Source: Diplolepis rosae (taxonomy: Eukaryota; Arthropoda; Insecta; Hymenoptera; Diplolepididae). From it: a stretch of DNA of 64,000 bases. Every line of letters begins with the position of its first letter. The first letter of the stretch is position 1. The notes under the pieces are model-generated. The model did not search any database, was not told the DNA's origin, and saw only the letters and a program-made list of their open reading frames with translations. Shown here piece by piece: positions 1-9,466 of this stretch. A program made the translations under genes and the position numbers. The stretch spans positions 2,232,001 through 2,296,000 of the forward strand of contig JAPYXD010000744.1 of the NCBI GenBank assembly GCA_030998225.1. Direction: 5' to 3'.

Positions 1-1048
1 TGATGAAGATGTTTTTTAAGCACCTGGACTACTAGATATAATTTTCGAAATGACGGGATCTGTAAAATATGAACAAGGTATCTTAAATTTCACTTCTCAG
101 CTTAAGTTCCCTGAGGAAGATGTTTTTCAAGCACCTGGGCTACTAAATATAATTTTCGAAATGACGGGATCTGTAAAATATGAACAAGGTATCTTAAATT
201 TCACTTCTCAGCTTAAGTTCCCTGAGGAAGATGTTTTTCAAGCACCTGGGCTACTAAATATAATTTTCAAAATGGCGGGATCTCTAAAATATAAACGATG
301 TATCTTAAATTTCACTTCTCAGCTTAAGTTCCCTGAGGCAGATGTTTTTGAAGCACCCGTACTACTAGATATAGTTTTCAAAATGACGAGATCTGTAAAA
401 TATGAACAAGGTATCTGAATTTTCAGTTCTCAGCTTAAGTTCCCTGAGGAAGATGTTTTTCAAGCACCTGGGCTACTAAATATAATTTTCAAAATGGCGG
501 GATCTCTAAAATATAAACGATGTATCTTAAATTTCACTTCTCAGCTTAAGTTCCCTGAGGAAGATGTATTTTAAGCACCTGGACTACTAGATATAATTTT
601 CAAAATTACGGGATCTCTAAAATATAAACGAGGTATCTTAAATTTCACTTCTCACCTTAAGTTCCGTGAGGAGGATGTTTTTTAAGCACCTGGACTACTA
701 GATATAATTTTCAAAATGACGGGATCTCTAAAATATGAACGATGTATCATAAATTTCACTTCTCAGCTTAAGATCTCTGAGGAAGATGTTTTTTAAGCAC
801 CTGGGCTACTAAATATAATGTACAAAATGGCGGGATCTCTAAAATATAAACGAGGTATCATAAATTTCACTTCTCAGCTTAAGTTCCCTGAGGAAGATGT
901 TTTTTCAACACCTGGACTACTACATATAATTCTCAAAACGACAGGATTTCTAAAATATAAACCAAGTATCTTAAATTTCACTTCTCAGCTTAAGTTCCCT
1001 GAGGAAGATGTTTTTTAGGCCCTTGGACTACTAGATATGATTCTCAAA

Positions 1049-1157
1049 ATGACGGGATCTGAAAATATGAAAAAGTAATCTGAGTTTTCAGTTTTAGCTA
1101 AAGTTCGCTGAGGAAGATGTTTTTCAAGCACCTGGGCTACTAAATATAATTTTCAAA
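1049..1157 (+). repeat. Exemplar monomer, subtype D (109 bp, two 1-bp deletions)
   Basis: Subtype D is 109 bp because it lacks a T (GATCTGAAAATATG instead of GATCTGTAAAATATG) and lacks a C (GTTTTAGC instead of GTTTTCAGC). It also has AAAAAGTAATCTGAG and TTCGCTGAGG. It is nearly always preceded by a monomer end reading TTTTTTAGGCCCTTGG then GATATGATTCTC, so the two halves travel together. Recurrences begin near 3153, 5704, 7587, 13797, 18110, 24546, 33290, 41060, 47360, 49465, 53570, 55990 and 62425. Confidence 0.92.
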
Positions 1158-1268
1158 ATGACGGGATCTGTAAAATATGAACAAGGTATCTGAATTTTCA
1201 CTTATCAGCTTAAGTTCCCTGAGGAAGATGTTTTTTAAGCACCTGGACTACTAGATATAATTTTCAAA
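1158..1268 (+). repeat. Exemplar monomer, subtype C (codon-12 TGA form)
   Basis: In subtype C the middle reads GGTATCTGAATTTTCA instead of GGTATCTTAAATTTCA, so codon 12 is TGA. This copy ends with the codon-27 TAA allele (TTTTTTAAGCACC). C monomers are scattered through all zones and are the main reason why the forward frame is interrupted. In many C copies CAGTTCTCAG or CAGTTTTCAG follows, while this one has CACTTATCAG. Confidence 0.9.
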
Positions 1269-1931
1269 ATGACGGGATCTCTAAAATATAAACTAGGTAT
1301 CTTAAATATCAATTCTCACCTTAAGTTCCGTGAGGAAGATGTTTTTCAAGCACCTGGGCTATTAGATATAATTTTCAAAATGACGGGTTCTGTAAAATAT
1401 GAACAAGGTATCTGAATTTTCAGTTCTCAGCTTAAGTTCCCTGAGGAAGATGTTTTTCAAGCACCTGGGCTGCTAAATATAATGTACAAAATGGCGGGAT
1501 CTCTAAAATATAAACGAGGTATCATAAATTTCACTTCTCAGCTTAAGTTCCCTGAGGAAGATGTTTTTTAAGCACCTGGACTACTAAATACGATTCTCAA
1601 AATGACGGGATCTGAAAATATGAACAAGGTATCTGAATTTTCAGTTCTCAGCTTAAGTTCCCTGAGGAAGATGTTTTTTAAGCACCTGGACTACTAGATA
1701 TGATTCTCAAAATGACGGGATCTGAAAATATGAAAAAGTAATCTGAGTTTTCAGTTTTAGCTAAAGTTCGCTGAGGAAGATGTTTTTCAAGCACCTGGGC
1801 TACTAAATATAATTTTCAAAATGACGGGATCTCTAAAATATGAACAAGGTATCTGAATTTTCAGTTTTCAGCTTAAGTTCCCTGAGGAAGATGTTTTTTA
1901 AGCACCTGGACTACTAAATATTATTCTCAAA

Positions 1932-2042
1932 ATGACGGGATCTGCAAAATATAAACAAGTTATCCTAATTTTCAATTTTCAGCTTATGTTACCTGAGGAA
2001 GATGTTTTTTAAGCACCTGGACTACTAGATATAATTTTCAAA
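1932..2042 (+). repeat. Exemplar monomer, subtype J (CCTAATTTTCAA type)
   Basis: Subtype J has GATCTGCAAAATATAAAC, TTATCCTAATTTTCAA and usually CTTATGTTACCTGAGG, and follows a monomer end reading AAATATTATTCTC. Copies are near 1932, 3372, 6587, 8466, 9578, 11239, 42810, 43367, 57759 and 58317. It is confined to zone 1 and to one interval of each ~15-kb unit, linking the start of the window to its second half. Confidence 0.88.
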
Positions 2043-4814
2043 ATGACGGGATCTCTAAAATATGAATTAGGTATCTTAAATTTCAGTTCTCAGCTTAAGT
2101 TCCCTGAGGAAGATGTTTTTAAGCAGCTGGGCTACTAGATATAATGTACAAAATGGCGGGATCTCTAAAATATAAACGAGGTATCTTAAATTCCACTTCT
2201 CAGCTTAAGTTCCATAAGGAAGATGTTTTTTAAGCACCTGGACTACTAGATATAATTTTCGAAATGACGGGATCTGTAAAATATGAACAAGGTATCTTAA
2301 ATTTCACTTCTCAGCTTAAGTTCGCTGAGGAAGATGTTTTTCAAGCACCTGGGCTACTAAATATAATTTTCAAAATGGCGGGATCTCTAAAATATAAACG
2401 ATGTATCTTAAATTTCACTTCTCAGCTTAAGTTCCCTAAGGAAGATGTTTTTTAAGCACCTGGACTACTAAATATAATTCTCAAAATGACGGGATCTGCA
2501 AAATATGAACAAATTATCTTAATTATCAATTTTCACCTTATGTTACCTGAGGAAGATGTTTTTTAAGCACCTGGACTACTAGATATAATTTTCAACACGC
2601 CGGGATCTGTAAAATATGAACAAGTTATCTGAATTTTCAGTTTTCAGCTTATGTTCCCTGAGGAAGATGTTTTTTAAGCACCTGGACTACTAGATATAAT
2701 TTTCAAAATGACGGGATCTGTAAAATATGAACAAGGTATCTGAATTTTCAGTTTTCAGCTTAAGTTCCGTGAGGAAGATGTTTTTTAAGCACCTGGACTA
2801 CTAGATATAATTTTCAAAATGACGGGATCTGTAAAATATGAACAAGGTATCTGAATTTTCACTTATCAGCTTAAGTTCCCTGAGGAAGAGGTTTTTTAAG
2901 CACCTGGACTACTAGATATAATTTTCAAAATGGCGGGATCACTAAAATAAAAACGAGGTATCATAAATTTCACTTCTCAGGTTAAGTTCCCTGAGGAATA
3001 TGATTTTTCAGCACATGGACTACTATATATAATTTTCAAAACGACGGGATCTGTAAAATATGAACAAGGTATCTGAATTTTCAGTTCTCAGCTTAAGTTC
3101 CCTGAGGAAGATGTTTTTTAGGCCCTTGGACTACTAGATATGATTCTCAAAATGACGGGATCTGAAAATATGAAAAAGTAATCAGAGTTTTCAGTTTTAG
3201 CTAAAGTTCGCTGAGGAAGATGTTTTTCAAGCACCTGGGCTACTAAATATAATTTTCAAAATGACGGGATCTCTAAAATATGAACAAGGTATCTGAATTT
3301 TCACCTATCAGCTTAAGTTCCCTGAGGAAGATATTTTTTAAGCACCTGGACTACTAAATATTATTCTCAAAATGACGGGATCTGCAAAATATAAACAAGT
3401 TATCCTAATTTTCAATTTTCAGCTTATGTTCCCTGAGGAAGATGTTTTTTAAGCACCTGGACTACTAGATATAATTTTCAAAATGACGGGATCTGTAAAA
3501 TATGAACAAGGTATCTGAATTTTCAGTTCTCAGCTTACGTTCCCTGAGGAAGAGGTTTTTTAAGCACCTGGGCTACTAGATATAATGTACAAAATGGCGG
3601 GATCTCTAAAATATAAACGAGGTATCATAAATTTCACTTCTCAGCTTAAGTTCTCTGAGGAAGATGTTTTTTAAGCACCTGGGCTACTAAATATAATTCT
3701 CAAAATGACTGGATCTGTAAACTATGAACAAGTTATCTGAATTTTCAGTTTTCAGCTTATGTTCCTTGAGGAAGATATTTTTTAAGCACCTGGACTACTA
3801 AATATAATTCTCAAAATGACGGGATCTGTAAAATATGAACAAGTTATCTGAATTTTCAGTTTTCAGCTAAAGTTCCCTGAGGAAGATGTTTTTCAAGCAC
3901 CCGGGCTACTAAAAATAATTTTCAAAATGACGGGATTTCTAAAATATAATCGAGGTATCTTAAATTTCACTTCTCAGCTTAAGTTCCCTGAGGAAGATGT
4001 TTTTTAAGCACCTGGACTACTAGATATAATTTTCGAAATGACGGGATCTGTAAAATATGAACAAGGTATCTTAAATTTCACTTCTCAGCTTAAGTTCCCT
4101 GAGGAAGATGTTTTTCAAGCACCTGGACTACTAGATATAATTTTCGAAATGACGGGATCTGTAAAATATGAACAAGGTATCTTAAATTTCACTTCTCAGC
4201 TTAAGTTCCCTGAGGAAGATGTTTTTCAAGCACCTGGGCTACTAAATATAATTTTCAAAATGACGGGATCTCTAAAATATAAACGAGGTATCTTAAATTT
4301 CACTTCTCAGCTTAAGTTCCCTAAGGAAGATGTTTTTTAAGCACCTGGACTACTAAATATAATTCTCAAAATGACGGGATCTGCAAAATATGAACAAGTT
4401 ATCTGAATTTTCAGTTTTCAGCTTATGTTCCCTGAGGAAGATGTTTTTTAAGCACCTGGACTACTAGATATAATTTTCAAAATGACGGGATCTCTAAAAT
4501 ATAAACTAGGTATCTTAAATTTCAGTTCTCAGCTCAAGTTCCATAAGGAAAATGGTCTTCAAGCACCTGGAATACTAAATATAATTTACAAAATGACTGG
4601 ATCTCTAAAATATAAACGAGGTATCTTAAATTCCACTTCTCAGCTTAAGTTCCCTGATGAAGATGTTTTTTAAGCACCTGGACTACTAGATATAATTTTC
4701 GAAATGACGGGATCTGTAAAATATGAACAAGGTATCTTAAATTTCACTTCTCAGCTTAAGTTCCCTGAGGAAGATGTTTTTCAAGCACCTGGGCTACTAA
4801 ATATAATTTTCAAA

Positions 4815-4925
4815 ATGACGGGATCTGTAAAATATGAACAAGGTATCTTAAATTTCACTTCTCAGCTTAAGTTCCCTGAGGAAGATGTTTTTCAAGCACC
4901 TGGGCTACTAAATATAATTTTCAAA
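4815..4925 (+). repeat. Exemplar monomer, subtype A (consensus-like, open frame)
   Basis: This 111-bp unit, phased from ATG to the base before the next ATG, matches the commonest form. Read in frame it gives 37 codons with no stop (start MTGSVKYEQG, end GLLNIIFK). Key positions within the monomer are: GGATCT at 7-12; codon 12 TTA; an imperfect dyad at 44-70 around CTTAAG at 52-57; codon 27 CAA at 79-81; and an AT-rich end from about 94 to 111. The subtypes below are described relative to this numbering. The phase is arbitrary and does not imply translation. Confidence 0.95.
4858..4884 (+). other. Imperfect dyad in the conserved core of the monomer (exemplar)
   Basis: CTTCTCAG and CTGAGGAAG are inverted-complementary arms (8 bp with one bulged G) around a 10-bp centre, CTTAAGTTCC, that contains an AflII site. 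The block CTTAAGTTCCCTGAGGAAG is among the least variable parts of the monomer, and the CTCAG/CTGAG core survives in most subtypes. Such dyads can form hairpins or bind dimeric proteins. Any function here is inference. It is not a CENP-B box. Confidence 0.6.
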
Positions 4926-5036
4926 ATGGCGGGATCTCTAAAATATAAACGATGTATCTTAAATTTCACTTCTCAGCTTAAGTTCCCTGAGGAAGTTGTT
5001 TTTGAAGCACCCGTACTACTAGATATAGTTTTCAAA
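4926..5036 (+). repeat. Exemplar monomer, subtype B (KYKRC type)
   Basis: Subtype B differs from A at its start (ATGGCGGGATCTCTAAAA) and has AAACGATGTATC in place of GAACAAGGTATC. It very often follows one or two A monomers, giving A-A-B runs at, for example, 14125-14427, 18448-18750, 21993-22295, 48020-48322 and 52453-52755. This copy carries the linked 3' variant GAAGTTGTTTTTGAAGCACCCG, which is also at about 13195, 17517, 21060 and 25800. Confidence 0.9.
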
Positions 5037-7249
5037 ATGACGAGATCTGTAAAATATGAACAAGGTATCTGAATTTTCAGTTCTCAGCTTAAGTTCCCTG
5101 AGGAAGATGTTTTTCAAGCACCTGGGCTACTAAATATAATTTTCAAAATGGCGGGATCTCTAAAATATAAACGATGTATCTTAAATTTCACTTCTCAGCT
5201 TAAGTTCCCTGATGAAGGTGTATTTTAAGCACCTGGACTACTAGATATAATTTTCAAAATGACGGGATCTCTAAAATATAAACGATGTATCATACATTTC
5301 ACTTCTCACATTAAGTTCCGTGAGGAAGATGTTTTTTAAGCACCTGGACTACTAGATATAATTTTCAAAATGACGGGATCTCTAAAATATAAACGAGGTA
5401 TCATAAATTTCACTTCTCAGCTTAAGATCTCTGAGGAAGATGTTTTTTAAGCACCTGGGCTACTAAATATAATGTACAAAATGGCGGGATCTCTAAAATA
5501 TAAACGAGGTATCATAAATTTCACTTCTCAGCTTAAGTTCCCTGAGGAAGATGTTTTTTCAACACCTGGACTACTACATATAATTCTCAAAACGACAGGA
5601 TTTCTAAAATATGAACAAGGTATCTGAATTTTCAGTTCTCAGCTTAAGTTCCCTGAGGAAGATGTTTTTTAGGCCCTTGGACTACTAGATATGATTCTCA
5701 AAATGACGGGATCTGAAAATATGAAAAAGTAATCTGAGTTTTCAGTTTTAGCTAAAGTTCGCTGAGGAAGATGTTTTTCAAGCACCTGGGCTACTAAATA
5801 TAATTTTCAAAATGACGGGATCTGTAAAATATGAACAAGGTATCTGAATTTTCACTTATCAGCTTAAGTTCCCTGAGGAAGATGTTTTTTAAGCACCTGG
5901 ACTACTAGATATAATTTTCAAAATGACGGGATCTCTAAAATATAAACGAGGTATCTTAAATATCAATTCTCACCTTAAGTTCCGTGAGGAAGATGTTTTT
6001 CAAGCACCTGGGCTATTAGATATAATTTTCAAAATGACGGGATCTGTAAAATATGAACAAGGTATCTGAATTTTCAGTTCTCAGCTTAAGTTCCCTGAGG
6101 AAGAGGTTTTTCAGGCACCTGGGCTACTAAATATAATGTACAAAATGGCGGGATCTCTAAAATATAAACGGGGTATCATAAATTTCACTTCTCAGCTTAA
6201 GTTCCCTGAGGAAGATGTTTTTTAAGCACCTGGACTACTAGATATAATTTTCAAAATGACGGGATCTGTAAAATATGAACAAGGTATCTGAATTTTCAGT
6301 TCTCAGCTTAAGTTCCCTGAGGAAGATGTTTTTTAAGCACCTGGACTACTAGATATGATTCTCAAAATGACGGGATCTGAAAATATGAAAAAGTAATCTG
6401 AGTTTTCAGTTTTAGCTAAAGTTCGCTGAGGAAGATGTTTTTCAAGCACCTGGGCTACTAAATATAATTTTCAAAATGACGGGATCTCTAAAATATGAAC
6501 AAGGTATCTGAATTTTCATTTCTCAGCTTAAGTTCCCTGAGGAAGATGTTTTTTAAGCACCTGGACTACTAAATATTATTCTCAAAATGACGGGATCTGC
6601 AAAATATAAACAAGTTATCCTAATTTTCAATTTTCAGCTTATGTTCCCTGAGGAAGATGTTTTTTAAGCACCTGGACTACTAGATATAATTTTCAAAATG
6701 ACGGGATCTGTAAAATATAAACTAGGTATCTTAAATTTCACTTCTCAGCTTAAGTACCCTGAGGAAGATGTTTTTGAAGCACCTGGGCTACTGAATGTAA
6801 TGTACAAAATGGCGGGATCTCTAAAATATAATCTAGGTATCTTAAATTTCAGTTCTCAGCTCACGTTCCCTGAGAAAATGTTTTTTAAGCACCTGGACTA
6901 CTAGATATAATTTTCGAAATGACGGGATCTGTAAAATATGAACAAGGTATCTTAAATTTCACTTCTCAGCTTAAGTTCCCTGAGGAAGATGTTTTTCAAG
7001 CACCTGGGCTACTAAATATAATTTTCAAAATGGCGGGATCTCTAAAATATAAACGATGTATCTTAAATTTCACTTCTCAGCTTAAGTTCCCTGAGGAATG
7101 TGTATTTTAAGCACCTGGACTACTAGATATAATTTTCAAAATGACGGGATCTCTAAAATATAAACTAGGTATCTTAAATTTCACTTCTCACCTTAAGTTC
7201 CGTGAGGAGGATGTTTTTTAAGCACCTGGACTATTAGATATAATTTTCA

Positions 7250-9130
7250 AAATGACGGGATCTGTAAAATATGAACAAGGGATATTAAATTTCACTTCTC
7301 AGCTTAAGATCCCTGAGGAAGATGTTTTTCAAGCACCTGGGCTACTAAATATAATGTACAAAATGGCGGGATCTCTAAAATATAAACGAGGTATCATAAA
7401 TTTCACTTCTCAGCTTAAGTTCCCTGAGGAAGATGTTTTTTCAACACCTGGACTACTACATATAATTCTCAAAACGACAGGATTTCTAAAATATAAACCA
7501 AGGTATCTGAATTTTCAGTTCTCAGCTTAAGTTCCCTGAGGAAGATGTTTTTTAGGCCCTTGGACTACTAGATATGATTCTCAAAATGACGGGATCTGAA
7601 AATATGAAAAAGTAATCTGAGTTTTCAGTTTTAGCTAAAGTTCGCTGAGGAAGATGTTTTTCAAGCACCTGGGCTACTAAATATAATTTTCAAAATGACG
7701 GGATCTGTAAAATATGAACAAGGTATCTGAATTTTCACCTATCAGCTTAAGTTCCCTGAGGAAGATGTTTTTAAGCACCTGGACTACTAGATATAATTTT
7801 CAAAATGACGGGATCTGTAAAATATAAACAAGGTATCTTAAAAATCACTTCTCACATTAAGTTCCGTGAGGAAGATGTTTTTTAAGCACCTGGACTACTA
7901 GATATAATTTTCAAAATGACGGGATCTGTAAAATATGAACAAGGTATCTGAATTTTCAGTTCTCAGCTTAAGTTCCCTGAGGAAGATGTTTTTCAAGCAC
8001 CTGGGCTGCTAAATATAATGTACAAAATGGCGGGATCTCTAAAATATAAACGAGGTATCATAAATTTCACTTCTCAGCTTAAGTTCCCTGAGGAAGATGT
8101 TTTTTAAGCACCTGGACTACTAAATATAATTCTCAAAATGACGGGATCTGTAAAATATGAACAAGGTATCTGAATTTTCAGTTCTCAGCTTAAGTTCCCT
8201 GAGGAAGATGTTTTTTAAGCACCTGGACTACTAGATATGATTCTCAAAATGACGGGATCTGAAAATATGAAAAAGTAATCTGAGTTTTCAGTTTTAGCTA
8301 AAGTTCGCTGAGGAAGATGTTTTTCAAGCACCTGGGCTACTAAATATAATTTTCAAAATGACGGGATCTCTAAAATATGAACAAGGTATCTGAATTTTCA
8401 GTTTTCAGCTTAAGTTCCCTGAGGAAGATGTTTTTTAAGCACCTGGATTACTAAATATTATTCTCAAAATGACGGGATCTGCAAAATATAAACAAGTTAT
8501 CCTAATTTTCAATTTTCAGCTTATGTTACCTGAGGAAGATGTTTTTTAAGCACCTGGACTACTAGATATAATTTTCAAAATGACGGGATCTCTAAAATAT
8601 GAACAAGGTATCTGAATTTTCAGTTCTCAGCTTAAGTTCCCTGAGGAAGATGTTTTTGAAGCACCTGGGCTACTGAATGTAATGTACAAAATGGCGGGAT
8701 CTCTAAAATATAATCTAGGTATCTTAAATTTCAGTTCTCAGCTCACGTTCCCTGAGAAAATGTTTTTCAAGCACCTGGAGTATTAGATATATTTTTCAAA
8801 ATGACGGGTTCTGTAAAATATAAACAAGGTATCTTAAATTTCACTTCTCAGCTTAAGTTCCCTGAGGAAGATGTTTTTCAAGCACCTGGGCTACTAAATA
8901 TAATTTTCAAAATGGCGGGATCTCTAAAATATAAACGATGTATCTTAAATTTCACTTCTCAGCTTAAGTTCCCTAAGGAAGATGTTTTTTAAGCACCTGG
9001 ACTACTAAATATAATTCTCAAAATGACGGGATCTGCAAAATATGAACAAATTATATTAATTATCAATTTTCACCTTATGTTACCTGAGGAAGATGTTTTT
9101 TAAGCACCTGGACTACTAGATATAATTTTC
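7250..9130. repeat. 17-monomer (~1,883 bp) HOR copy in zone 1
   Basis: Landmarks of 5.37-7.25 kb recur here about 1,883 bp later. The TTTTTCAACACC variant near 5553 recurs near 7438, D monomer landmarks at 5715 and 6379 recur at 7598 and 8261, and the CTGAATGTAATGTAC variant near 6790 recurs near 8672. The same period reappears in zone 2 at 22.5-26.3 kb. Confidence 0.75.
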
Positions 9131-9133
9131 AAA

Positions 9134-9466
9134 ATGCCGGGATCTGTAAAATATGAACAAGTTATCTGAATTTTCAGTTTTCAGCTAAAGTTCCCTGATG
9201 AAGATGTTTTTTAAGCACCTGGACTACTAGATATAATTTTCAAAATGACGGGATCTGTAAAATATGAACAAGTTATCTGAATTTTCAGTTTTCAGCTAAA
9301 GTTCCCTGATGAAGATGTTTTTTAAGCACCTGGACTACTAGATATAATTTTCAAAATGACGGGATCTGTAAAATATGAACAAGTTATCTGAATTTTCAGT
9401 TTTCAGCTAAAGTTCCCTGATGAAGATGTTTTTTAAGCACCTGGACTACCAGATATAATTTTCGAA
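9134..9466 (+). repeat. Recent local triplication of one monomer
   Basis: Three successive 111-bp monomers (9134-9244, 9245-9355, 9356-9466) are almost identical: codon-12 TGA, CAGTTTTCAGCTAAAG and CCTGATGAAGATG. The only differences I see are GCCGG for GACGG in the first, and CTACC plus TTCGAA in the last. Neighbouring monomers elsewhere usually belong to different subtypes, so this looks like a recent single-monomer expansion. Confidence 0.85.

Larger units (their letters stand above)
1..2650. repeat. Zone 1 HOR copy a (partner 4,654 bp downstream)
   Basis: Base 1 aligns with 4655 and the order of subtypes is kept to about 2455/7110. Matching landmarks include AGATCTCTGAGG at 771 and 5425, the TTTTTCAACACC variant near 900 and 5553, the D monomer landmark at 1061 and 5715, and GGGCTATTAGATATA near 1367 and 6010. 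Beyond about 2260 the better partner is near 8801 (distance about 6,537), sharing CCCTAAGGAAG and GCCGGGATCTG. Confidence 0.8.
2880..5330. repeat. ~7.87-kb HOR, copy 1
   Basis: This segment matches 10.75-13.5 kb. Shared rare variants include TTTTTCAGCACATGG (3004 and 10874), GAAGATATTTTTTAAGC near 3331/11198 and again near 3771/11640, and the run at 4038-4340 against 11907-12209. The offset is 7,869-7,870 bp up to about 4440, then 8,201 bp, because the downstream copy has three additional monomers there. Confidence 0.78.
4655..7110. repeat. Zone 1 HOR copy b (partner of 1-2455)
   Basis: This segment repeats 1-2455 monomer by monomer at a distance of 4,654-4,655 bp (42 monomers) with scattered substitutions. 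Its latter part, from about 5370, is itself repeated about 1,883 bp further on, so it takes part in two repeat periods. Confidence 0.78.

Noticed and set aside
818..1018. Possible small secreted or antimicrobial peptide from the short open frames
   Set aside because: No hydrophobic N-terminal signal and no paired cysteines, and the same sequence recurs hundreds of times with stops.
2600..2650. Change of array orientation or non-satellite junction where similarity between HOR copies ends
   Set aside because: The monomer pattern continues unchanged on the same strand. Only the subtype order changes.
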